This document shows positions 53,030 through 61,669 of a DNA stretch of 64,000 nt, piece after piece. Origin of the DNA: Pararhodonellum marinum. Lineage in GTDB: Bacteria; Bacteroidota; Bacteroidia; Cytophagales; Cyclobacteriaceae. The stretch lies in the NCBI RefSeq assembly GCF_015354735.1, contig NZ_JACEFJ010000001.1, positions 682,001-746,000 of the forward strand, given 5' to 3'. Position 1 is the stretch's first letter. Every line of letters begins with the position of its first letter. The notes under the pieces were generated by a model. The model searched no databases and was not told the origin of the DNA. It worked only from the letters and a program-made list of their open reading frames with translations. The translations under genes and the position numbers were made by a program.

Positions 53030-55183
53030 ATGGGAGTAAAGGTAAAACAGAGAGATATTACAGATTGTGGGGCTGCTTGCTTGGCATCTGTTGCCTCATA
53101 TTATAATTTGGAAATGCCGGTGGCAAAAATCCGACAAATGGCGTCTACGGATCAAAAGGGGACCAATATTTTGGGGCTGATTGAAGCTGCTACTAAAATG
53201 GGTTTTTCTGCCAAAGGGGTTAGGGGAGATTATGATGCTTTGAAGGGAGTCCCAATGCCGGTAATCGCACATGTTATTGTCAAAAAAGTGTTGCATCATT
53301 TCGTGGTACTGTATGAGGTTGGAGATAGAATTGTATCTTATATGGATCCTGCGGATGGGCAAATGCATAAAGTAAGTCCAGAATCTTTCAAAGAAATGTG
53401 GTCGGGTGTATTGGTGCTGCTTATGCCAAATGATGAATTCAAGGCCATCAATCAAAAGGTGAGCACATGGAGTAGGTTCTGGTTTTTAGTCAGGCCACAT
53501 AGAGGCGTGATGTTTCAGTCGCTTGTTGGTGCGATAATTTATACCATTTTGGGATTATCAACTTCTATTTACGTCCAAAAAATCATCGATCATGTTTTTA
53601 TAGGAAGAAATACCAATTTGCTGAATTTGTTATCGGTAGTCATGATCGTTCTTTTGTTGTTACAAATTGTGATTGGCGTGCTGAAAACCTTATATATTGT
53701 TAAAGTCGGACAGCGAATAGATGCGAGGTTGATTTTAGGATATTACAAGCACTTGTTGACATTACCCCAGCGATTTTTTGATACGATGCGAGTAGGGGAG
53801 ATCATTTCAAGGGTAAATGATGCTGTGAAAATCCGCGCATTTATCAATGATGTTTCAATCGGGTTTTTGGTGAATATATTTATCGTACTTTTCTCATTTA
53901 CTTTAATGTTTACTTTTTATTGGAAACTGGCTTTAGTCATGTTAGTGGTCATACCACTTTATGCGGTGATCTATTGGGTGACTAACCGATTGAATCGAAA
54001 AATTGAAAGGAGGTTGATGGAAGAATCTGCTGAATTGGAATCACAACTAGTAGAATCCATAACTTCAGCAGGCACCATCAAACGGTTCGGGGCAGAAGAC
54101 CATGCCAACATCAAAACTGAAGTCAGATTTGTTTCTCTGCTGAGGACTGTTTATCAGTCTGGGTTGAACAACATATTTTCAGGCACCTCCTCCGAGGTTG
54201 TATCCCGGTTATTCACCATCATCCTACTCTGGGTTGGTGCAGGCTATGTTTTGAAAAATGAGATCACTCCTGGAGAATTGATGTCATTTTATGCTCTAAC
54301 CGGCTATTTGACAGGACCAGTTTCCAGCTTGATAGGTATGAATAAGACCATACAAAATGCTTTGATTGCAGCTGATAGGTTATTTGAAATTATGGATTTG
54401 GAGGTTGAAAGTTCTTCTGATACTTTTCCTATCAAAAAGGAGGATGTCGGTGATATTGTTTTTAAAAATGTAAACTTTCGTTACGGTTCTAGGTCAAATG
54501 TATTTAATGATCTCAATCTAACCTTTCCAAAAGGTAAAGTATCAGGTGTAGTAGGGGAGAGCGGTTCTGGGAAAAGCACCTTGGTGTCCCTGCTCCAAAA
54601 CCTTTACCCGCTACAATCAGGCAACATTTACATTGGTGAACATAATATCAAATTTGTTAATAATGTCAGTTTGAGACGTGTAGTTTCTGTAGTACCTCAG
54701 CGAATTGATCTATTTGCAGGAAATGTTTTGGAAAATGTGGCTTTGGGAGATTATCAACCGAATATGCAGAAGGTAGTGAACATTTGCAATAAGTTAGGTA
54801 TGATGGATTTTATTGAAAGTTTGCCAAATGGCTTTGGGACCTACCTAGGAGAAAATGGAGCTTCCTTATCAGGGGGGCAGAAGCAGCGAATTGCTATTGC
54901 TAGGGCTTTATACAGAGATCCGGAAATTCTGATCCTAGATGAAGCCACAGCTTCTCTTGATCCTGATTCAGAGCAGTTTGTCCAAGAGACAATTCGATTG
55001 CTTGCGACAGAAGGTAAAACGGTCATTTTTATTACACACAGGTTGGCAGCAGTTCAAGATTTTGACAGATTGTATGTTTTGGATAAAGGAAAGTTAATTG
55101 AAGAAGGTAGGCATTCCGAATTATTGGCTTTAGAAGGCAAGTATTATGAAATGATAAGAAAACAGCTTTTGGTCTTAAATTAA
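53030..55183 (+). CDS. C39-peptidase-containing ABC transporter (double-glycine leader processing/export)
   Basis: This 717-residue protein has three parts. An N-terminal C39 peptidase (about 1-130) contains KQRDITDCGAACLAS with Gln7 and Cys13, HFVVLYEV with His90 and YMDPADG with Asp106. A six-span permease (about 160-440) follows. The ATPase has ESGSGKSTLVSL (Walker A), LSGGQKQRIAIARAL (signature) and ILILDEATASLD (Walker B). Such proteins cut leaders after a Gly-Gly motif and export the mature peptide. Two genes with Gly-Gly leaders lie 1.3 kb downstream on the same strand, making them the likely substrates. Confidence 0.95.
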   Translation: MGVKVKQRDITDCGAACLASVASYYNLEMPVAKIRQMASTDQKGTNILGLIEAATKMGFSAKGVRGDYDALKGVPMPVIAHVIVKKVLHHFVVLYEVGDRIVSYMDPADGQMHKVSPESFKEMWSGVLVLLMPNDEFKAINQKVSTWSRFWFLVRPHRGVMFQSLVGAIIYTILGLSTSIYVQKIIDHVFIGRNTNLLNLLSVVMIVLLLLQIVIGVLKTLYIVKVGQRIDARLILGYYKHLLTLPQRFFDTMRVGEIISRVNDAVKIRAFINDVSIGFLVNIFIVLFSFTLMFTFYWKLALVMLVVIPLYAVIYWVTNRLNRKIERRLMEESAELESQLVESITSAGTIKRFGAEDHANIKTEVRFVSLLRTVYQSGLNNIFSGTSSEVVSRLFTIILLWVGAGYVLKNEITPGELMSFYALTGYLTGPVSSLIGMNKTIQNALIAADRLFEIMDLEVESSSDTFPIKKEDVGDIVFKNVNFRYGSRSNVFNDLNLTFPKGKVSGVVGESGSGKSTLVSLLQNLYPLQSGNIYIGEHNIKFVNNVSLRRVVSVVPQRIDLFAGNVLENVALGDYQPNMQKVVNICNKLGMMDFIESLPNGFGTYLGENGASLSGGQKQRIAIARALYRDPEILILDEATASLDPDSEQFVQETIRLLATEGKTVIFITHRLAAVQDFDRLYVLDKGKLIEEGRHSELLALEGKYYEMIRKQLLVLN

Positions 55184-55202
55184 TCTTTAACTAAAAACTT
55201 TA

Positions 55203-55547
55203 ATGAATATGGAATTTGTAAGACAAATAGAAAGGTTTCAACTTTTGAACAAATTGGTGAAGGAACAGCGGACAGGAAGCCCTGAGGAGTTAGCTGCAAG
55301 GTTGGGGGTGAGTCGTAGACAATTGTATGTTTACCTAGAATACCTGAAAGACATGGGAATTGATGTGCAATACTCAAGAAGGATAAATAGTTTTGTTTTT
55401 AGCTGCAACAAGCAACTGAGAATAGATTGGAGATTTGAGATTTTGGATCCAATTGAAGGTAGAAATGTCCAAGGTGGTTTGGGATTATATCAGAATAGAG
55501 ACTACGGTTCTTTTTTTCTTGACTTTCAGATGACTATGGTAGCCTAA
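55203..55547 (+). CDS. HTH-domain protein of the peptide-export locus
   Basis: This 114-residue protein has an N-terminal winged-helix HTH of the HTH_11 type: EELAARLGVSRRQLYVYLEY (about 30-49), then a basic wing region. The C-terminal half (about 60-114) is not recognised. It starts about 20 nt after the transporter gene, so it may control expression of the locus. Start choice between M1 and M3 is open. Confidence 0.75.
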   Translation: MNMEFVRQIERFQLLNKLVKEQRTGSPEELAARLGVSRRQLYVYLEYLKDMGIDVQYSRRINSFVFSCNKQLRIDWRFEILDPIEGRNVQGGLGLYQNRDYGSFFLDFQMTMVA

Positions 55548-55674
55548 ATTGTTCGAATAAACCTTTATCGAATCAGAATTAAAATGACCAGATATCAAAA
55601 TTATTTTAAGTATCCTTTGGATTGAAAGTCCATAATTGTTTAGAGTTGATTTGAATGAACCATTTATTTAGTAA

Positions 55675-56343
55675 ATGAAGAAAAAATACTCAAATGAGAT
55701 GCAGACCTTAAATGAACTGTTAAACTTTTTAAAAAATCCGTATAAGGCATCGGAATATAGGAACATAAAAGGGAAAGAATTCCTGTTTTTGTTATTGATA
55801 ATTATCATGGTTGTGATTCCTTTTCCATTACTCATAGAACTGGCTGAGTTGGATCAGCTTGACCATAAACTAATCGAAATGTTAGAAAAAAACAGGTGGT
55901 TGGTAGCCATAGGTGCTATTGTTTTGGCCCCAATGATTGAAGAGCCGGTATTTAGGTTGCATTTGGATTTAAAAAAAGCTTCTATTTGGTGGGGCCTGGC
56001 TTTGTCAATTTTTCTAATAGGTGATTTTTGGTATCCAATTGTTTTGTTTTGGGGCTATCTCATTTTTTTACAAGTTCGAGTTAGTCAAGGAAATCCACCT
56101 AGTATGAAATTCATAGTGTATTGTTCTGCCACGTTTTTTGCTATTGTACATATGGCTAACTTCAAAGAGTTAGACTACAGTGAATTTATCTTTTGGATCC
56201 CTTTGTTGGTTGGTAGTCAGTTTTTTGAAGGGTTAATTTTAAGCTATATCCGGCTTAATTTTGGGATTAAATGGTCAATTCTTTTTCATGGGGCTTTTAA
56301 TGCAATATTTATACTGCCTGCTGTTTACTTTTTCAATCCTTAA
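55675..56343 (+). CDS. CPBP-family intramembrane metalloprotease (Abi family)
   Basis: This 222-residue polytopic membrane protein carries the CPBP motifs EEPVFRL (Glu89, Glu90, Arg94), FFAIVHM (His160) and FHGAFN (His206, Asn210). CPBP proteases in bacteriocin loci are linked with self-immunity or peptide maturation. It lies between the HTH gene and the double-glycine peptide genes, which suggests one of these roles. Confidence 0.88.
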   Translation: MKKKYSNEMQTLNELLNFLKNPYKASEYRNIKGKEFLFLLLIIIMVVIPFPLLIELAELDQLDHKLIEMLEKNRWLVAIGAIVLAPMIEEPVFRLHLDLKKASIWWGLALSIFLIGDFWYPIVLFWGYLIFLQVRVSQGNPPSMKFIVYCSATFFAIVHMANFKELDYSEFIFWIPLLVGSQFFEGLILSYIRLNFGIKWSILFHGAFNAIFILPAVYFFNP

Positions 56344-56512
56344 AAAAAAATTTAATTAAAATGTTGAGTGCTGTTATTATGCACTGACCAAAGATAAATT
56401 AGAACCATGATCAGTTGCCGAAAATCATGCTAGCTAAGAATCTTGGCTGACTGAGATTGGGAGAACCAACCGCCCGGCAAAGGTTGGGAGAAAAATGAAA
56501 ATTGTTTAAATT

Positions 56513-56680
56513 ATGGAAAAGTTTAAAGAATTAAGTTTTGAGGAGATGCAGGAGGTTGAAGGGGGATATTGGCAAGTAATCGCTGGGGTTCTAGCCCTTG
56601 CAATTTTAACCGATATTGCTTTGAATACTAGAGAATCAATTGATGTATTTACTAAAGGTTTTAACGATGCAAGAAATTAA
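56513..56680 (+). CDS. Bacteriocin-like precursor peptide 1 with double-glycine leader
   Basis: A 55-residue ORF begins MEKFKELSFEEMQEVEGG, a classic double-glycine leader (LSxEE-x4-VxGG, 18 residues). The predicted mature peptide (37 residues) starts YWQVIAGVLALAILTD, is strongly hydrophobic in its first half, and contains an AxxxA motif. This matches what C39 transporters process and lies downstream of one. A hairpin (stem CCAACC/GGTTGG, 56466-56487) precedes the gene. Its end overlaps the start of peptide gene 2 by 14 nt. Antimicrobial activity is an inference; a signalling role is also possible. Confidence 0.8.
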   Translation: MEKFKELSFEEMQEVEGGYWQVIAGVLALAILTDIALNTRESIDVFTKGFNDARN

Positions 56681-56870
56681 TTTTACAAATCTACGAGATT
56701 TAAATGAGAAAGAGTTACTTCTTATTGAAGGTGGTGGCTTATCTGAGCTAACTGAAAAAATTGTATATGGAGTAGGATATGCAGTTGGTTGGTTAAGTAC
56801 GAGGAATTGGAGCGGTATTCCCGCTCACGAATCAGCCTTGTTGGGACCTAATGCTAGACCTACAGGTTAA
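56667..56870 (+). CDS. Bacteriocin-like precursor peptide 2 with double-glycine leader
   Basis: This 67-residue product starts at ATG 56667 (the frame stays open upstream to 56640, but that extension has no leader character). It has leader MQEINFTNLRDLNEKELLLI then EGG. The mature part (about 44 residues) begins GLSELTEKIVYGVGYAVGWL, an amphipathic stretch containing a GxxxG motif (GYAVG), then a polar tail rich in Pro, Gly and Asn. The 14-nt overlap with gene 1 suggests coupled synthesis, as for two-peptide (class IIb) bacteriocins. A strong terminator follows. Confidence 0.8.
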   Translation: MQEINFTNLRDLNEKELLLIEGGGLSELTEKIVYGVGYAVGWLSTRNWSGIPAHESALLGPNARPTG

Positions 56871-56882
56871 TTTATGTAAACT

Positions 56883-56932
56883 AAAAGATTGATGTTACCT
56901 TTTGTGAAAATTGGTTAACATCAATCTTTTTT
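56883..56932 (+). terminator. Rho-independent terminator after the two peptide genes
   Basis: A 17-bp stem, AAAAGATTGATGTTA-CC pairing with GGTTAACATCAATCTTTT, has one bulged base and ends in a T run. It starts 12 nt after the stop of peptide gene 2. Confidence 0.9.
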
Positions 56933-56963
56933 AATTAAAAAATAAAAAATGTTATTTTAAAAA

Positions 56964-57344
56964 ATGAATAAGCTATTATTATTTAAACCTTTAACTTTAC
57001 ATTTTTTTAAAATAATTGCTCTTTATTTGATAGGCTATTTATTGGCAAGTCATTACAGACCCATTCAAAACAGTCAAGGCTTTCAGGATTTAGGTGTTGC
57101 TGACTCTGGTGTTGGATTGGTTTCACTGATGGCGGTTTATTTAATTTTTACCCCACCAAGTAGGCCCCAGGCGAAAGCTAAGAAAAATGCAATCATCGTA
57201 TTGTCAGTATACTTAATTCAGGAAATTTACTGTTATTTTTTCCCGGGTTTTGTGGGGACTTTTGATTTCAAGGATTTGGTTTATTATGTTTTTGGCTTTA
57301 TGCTTATATACTGGTTTGATGTCAGAGAGAGAAAGGTTGTTTAA
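56964..57344 (+). CDS. Small membrane protein, candidate immunity protein
   Basis: This 126-residue protein has four predicted membrane segments (about 10-28, 48-62, 72-88, 100-115) and basic loops. The last segment, FDFKDLVYYVFGFMLIYWFD, is vaguely VanZ-like, but no family can be assigned firmly. It directly follows the peptide genes and their terminator on the same strand, a usual place for immunity genes. The role is inferred from position and topology. Confidence 0.6.
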   Translation: MNKLLLFKPLTLHFFKIIALYLIGYLLASHYRPIQNSQGFQDLGVADSGVGLVSLMAVYLIFTPPSRPQAKAKKNAIIVLSVYLIQEIYCYFFPGFVGTFDFKDLVYYVFGFMLIYWFDVRERKVV

Positions 57345-57359
57345 TTTCATTTTGTGACT

Positions 57360-57932
57360 ATGTTGGCCAGAGAAAAAGAATTTGAAGAGCTTCGTAATGA
57401 AACTTGAAGGAGCGGATTCGAAAATTCATTTGCAGAAAAATTCATAGGCCTTAATTCGATTTACAATGATGACCTGGAATTTGCAATCAAGGCTGCTTAC
57501 AATATAGCCATAATCTATTCTACAGCTGATCAACCGGAAAAAGCTTTGGACTACCCTCTTAACATCATTCCTAACCGAAAATTTCTCTCCTACTTTTAAT
57601 TTTCTATTTTATTAATTTATGCATTAAATGACTTGGAAAAACTCCAAAAAATTGGTGAAGCAAAGGAATTGTTTAAACCGCATATATTCGAGGAGGGGTT
57701 TCATAGGTTAACACCTATTGCTTTATTGGCTTGGTATGTAAAAGCATTTGATCCCTCAGATGAAGATCTAAATCGATATTAAAAGCTATGGGTCAATGCT
57801 ATGGATGAATTGGGATATCAGCCTGGTAAAATCAGCTTATAGGAACAGATTGTGGAAGGACAAGAGTTTCTTTTATATTTTGGAAGAAAGTTTGGTGAAG
57901 CTCATATGAGTTTTAAGAATAAGTCTAATTAG
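57360..57932 (+). pseudogene. TPR-like gene inactivated by four in-frame stops
   Basis: From ATG 57360 a single frame can be read for 191 codons to TAG 57930-57932. It is broken only by TGA at 57405, TAA at 57597, TAA at 57780 and TAG at 57840. There is no frameshift. Between the stops the reading is protein-like and helical, for example AIKAAYNIAIIYSTADQPEK and LQKIGEAKELFKPHIF, resembling tetratricopeptide repeats. All three stop types occur, which argues against recoding. It is probably a recently inactivated gene of the peptide locus. Confidence 0.7.
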
Positions 57933-57947
57933 GAAAATATTCAAACA

Positions 57948-58037
57948 ATGGAAAAGTATATTGCGTCGGATCCACCAGCTTATTATTTAAAATTAGCTCA
58001 AGAACAGAAAATTTGGCTCAGCAATAGTGACAGCTGA
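57948..58037 (+). CDS. Possible 29-residue ORF after the TPR-like pseudogene
   Basis: It reads MEKYIASDPPAYYLKLAQEQ and nine further residues to a TGA stop. There is no double-glycine leader or known motif. It starts 15 nt after the end of the pseudogene and may be another fragment of decayed coding DNA. Confidence 0.2.
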   Translation: MEKYIASDPPAYYLKLAQEQKIWLSNSDS

Positions 58038-58222
58038 TTTTTTTCACCTATTCAGGTTATCATAGCTATATGATTTAGATATTCCTGTACGCTTTCCGAA
58101 CGTTTAATCAGGGAATCCACTACAGGTCTTATGAAATAGAAGTTTTCGGCATCGTCATCTGATTTGAACCAACCTTTCCCAAAAAAAGCCCGTTAAATCG
58201 TTGAATAACAACCTTTAAATCC

Positions 58223-58552
58223 ATGAGAAAGCTTCTTCCTGTTCTTTTCGCTATGATCATCTTTGTTGCCTTGGGCAGTTGCACATCCACCTCATCCATT
58301 CCGACTGCGGAAGGGAGTTTTGAAGGGATTGAGGTTTTTACTGCCAAGATTCCTGATAAAAACTTTGAAGAAATCAAGTTTATACAAGTACAGGGAGGCT
58401 GGTTTTCCGGGCCCAGGGGTTTGATGAACACGCTGGTCAAAAGAGCCAAAAGTGAAGGGGCAGATGGCTTGGTCAATGTGCAGTACAATACCCTCCATAT
58501 CGGTAGTACCATCTCCGGAACGGCTGTAAAATTTGAGACGAGCAGTCCCTGA
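58223..58552 (+). CDS. Small lipoprotein, YbjQ/RcsF-like
   Basis: This 109-residue protein has a lipoprotein signal ending in LGSC (Cys20) and a small domain with KSEGADGLVNVQYNT, a segment seen in YbjQ-type and RcsF-like proteins. It is probably anchored in the outer membrane or on the periplasmic side. Function is unknown. A terminator-like hairpin lies about 105 nt downstream. Confidence 0.7.
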   Translation: MRKLLPVLFAMIIFVALGSCTSTSSIPTAEGSFEGIEVFTAKIPDKNFEEIKFIQVQGGWFSGPRGLMNTLVKRAKSEGADGLVNVQYNTLHIGSTISGTAVKFETSSP

Positions 58553-58656
58553 AGTAGCACTGATTTCCCTCATGGTTCACATCAAGATGTCGGAATAGGG
58601 GTAAGCCTTGCTTGAACGTTTACTTTTTGCCGGGGGATTGGCACTGTGAAATCCTC

Positions 58657-58676
58657 AAACCCTTGCAGGGTTTTTT
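58657..58676 (+). terminator. Terminator-like hairpin after the small lipoprotein gene
   Basis: AAACCCT and AGGGTTT form a 7-bp stem with a 3-nt loop, followed by further T residues. It fits an intrinsic terminator although it lies 105 nt past the stop codon. Confidence 0.6.
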
Positions 58677-58805
58677 CTCCAAGCCATCCCGATTTTCCGG
58701 TGTGGCCTCCCGGGGCAAGCAACCTTTTCAGCACTCGACCCTCCGGGATTTTACCCTATTGACCTTTTACTTTTTACAATTTTTATCATTTACAGAACCA
58801 ATTGC

Positions 58806-59825
58806 TTACCTATTTTCCAGATAAAAAGATTTCAAGATATAATTCAACTGTTCATACTCTATCAAAAAGGCATCATGGCCGTAGGGAGAACTGATTTCCC
58901 TGTAGGTTCCTTTGGGAACTTTACTTCCGATAAGCTGGGATTCGGAGGGCAGGAATAGCTGATCCCTATCCACCCCTATGGTAAGGACTTTGGAAGAAAT
59001 CTCACTCAGAGCCTGCTCAACCCCTCCGCGGCCACGTCCGATATCATGGCTATCCATGGCTTTGGAAAGCACCCAGTAGGAGAGGGCATTGAATCGGTTG
59101 GCCAGCTTAAGCCCTTGGTAACGCAGGTAGGAACTGACTTTATAATGGTCTGTTTTCTCCTGCTGGTCTGCCTGGTTTTGTTCCAGACTGTCAGGGTGGC
59201 GGTAGGTAAGCATGGCAATGGCACGTGCTGTTTCCAATCCTTTCTTACCCGCTTCGGGATTGTTTTGACCCCAGGTACAGTCAGATTCAATGGCCATCCT
59301 TTGGGCCTCATTGAATCCTATGGTCCATGCGGAGGTTTTGGCATTGGCTGCAATGATCACGCTGTGCTGGACTTTATGGCCCAAAATGTGGGCCCATTCC
59401 AAGGCGACTTGTCCACCGAGAGAGCCACCAATAAGGGTATGGATTTGGGCAATGCCCAAATGTGCTCTGAGTTTTTCAAGGCTCAAGGCCATGTCCCTCG
59501 TGGTCAGATTGGGAAAATTGTAAAAATAAGGGTTTCCGGTTTTCGGGTTTTCGCTTAAAGGCTGCGTAGAACCGTAGCAGGAACCCAGCAGGTTGGCACA
59601 GACGATAAAATGTTTGGTAGGATCAAAAAGCTTGTCCTCACCAACCAGGCCATTCCACCATTCGTGGGCATTGGCATCACCAGTAAGGGCATGCAGGATC
59701 CAGATGACGTTGTCTTTTTGGGTAGTCAGATGACCTTGTGTGGTGAAGGCAAGCTGGAACCCGGGAAGGGTTTCCCCGGATTCCAATGCCAACTCATCAT
59801 CACAACTAAAAATTTCATGCGTCAT
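58806..59825 (-). CDS. metX: Homoserine O-acetyltransferase
   Basis: This alpha/beta hydrolase of the MetX type has LESGETLPGFQLAF near its start, GGSLGGQVALEW with the nucleophile Ser, the late Asp in IGVDRDQLF and the catalytic His in YGHDAFLIEY. It acetylates homoserine for methionine synthesis. The frame can start at 59858, inside metY, but the internal ATG at 59823-59825, one base past the metY stop, matches the usual family N-terminus (MTHEIFSC) and is preferred. It is co-transcribed with metY, which uses its product. Confidence 0.93.
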   Translation of the reverse strand: MTHEIFSCDDELALESGETLPGFQLAFTTQGHLTTQKDNVIWILHALTGDANAHEWWNGLVGEDKLFDPTKHFIVCANLLGSCYGSTQPLSENPKTGNPYFYNFPNLTTRDMALSLEKLRAHLGIAQIHTLIGGSLGGQVALEWAHILGHKVQHSVIIAANAKTSAWTIGFNEAQRMAIESDCTWGQNNPEAGKKGLETARAIAMLTYRHPDSLEQNQADQQEKTDHYKVSSYLRYQGLKLANRFNALSYWVLSKAMDSHDIGRGRGGVEQALSEISSKVLTIGVDRDQLFLPSESQLIGSKVPKGTYREISSPYGHDAFLIEYEQLNYILKSFYLENR

Positions 59826-59826
59826 T

Positions 59827-61191
<1,365 letters not shown>

Positions 61192-61222
61192 TTAATAAAG
61201 TTAAGAAGACAGTGATGAGACA

Positions 61223-61288
61223 GTTCCATGATGAGGAACCAAAATGTGCTACAGGCAAAAAAACCTAGTTACACATGCAACAGCACAT
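61223..61288 (-). promoter_or_regulatory. Candidate attenuator structure in the metY-metX leader
   Basis: ATGTGCT, within the leader ORF (61282-61288), is perfectly complementary to AGCACAT (61244-61250), so a 7-bp stem could form when no ribosome covers the ORF. Further downstream GGTTCC/GGAAC forms a 5-bp stem (61235-61239 with 61223-61227, loop 7 nt). No long T run follows, so control may act on translation or Rho access rather than an intrinsic terminator. Structures are by eye. Confidence 0.5.
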
Positions 61289-61294
61289 GCACAT
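61265..61294 (-). CDS. Met/Cys-rich leader peptide upstream of metY (MCMCCCMCN)
   Basis: A ten-codon ORF on the minus strand, ATG at 61292-61294 to TAG at 61265-61267, encodes MCMCCCMCN: five Cys and three Met in nine residues. It lies 94 nt upstream of metY, whose pathway supplies homocysteine and methionine. This composition is what a ribosome-stalling attenuation peptide sensing charged tRNA-Cys and tRNA-Met would need. An A-rich stretch just upstream may aid initiation. Chance occurrence of such a string is very unlikely, though expression is not shown. Confidence 0.75.
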   Translation of the reverse strand: MCMCCCMCN

Positions 61295-61669
61295 CAACTT
61301 TTTAGATAAGGTTAAATTGACCTGGTGGAAACTTTTGTTTGTGAGGCAATCCTTTTTATACATCATCTAGTTAAGAATTTATATATCCAAACATCAATGT
61401 TTCTGTTTGGCAGGAATTGGCACCTTGGATTTTCCAGGTTGCCAGAGGGTCTAGGAGCCTGTCTCTCACCTCTTCTGTATAAATCCCAACACTTAAAAAG
61501 CGAAAGGATGTAACAAATAAAAGTCTGAAATTTGGAAATTGCAAAATCTTTCGGAAATTTTTCTTAAAAGCTAAAAATATGGCGGGAATTATTTGATTTT
61601 GGGCAATGGCTTAAACTTCCTGATGGAACCAAACGTAGGATGAATTTGTGGGATAAAGAAACAGAATCA
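61295..61669. other. Divergent intergenic region upstream of the met leader
   Basis: About 375 nt separate the met leader ORF from the PagL-like gene. No consensus -33/-7 promoter could be fixed on either strand, and a 62-codon frame within it has no protein character. Confidence 0.4.

Noticed and set aside
57360-57932. Stop-codon readthrough or genetic-code change in the TPR-like frame
   Set aside because: TGA, TAA and TAG all occur in the frame while neighbouring genes use stops normally, so inactivation is simpler.
61325-61513. 62-codon frame upstream of the PagL-like gene
   Set aside because: Composition is unlike a protein and no motif or neighbour supports it.
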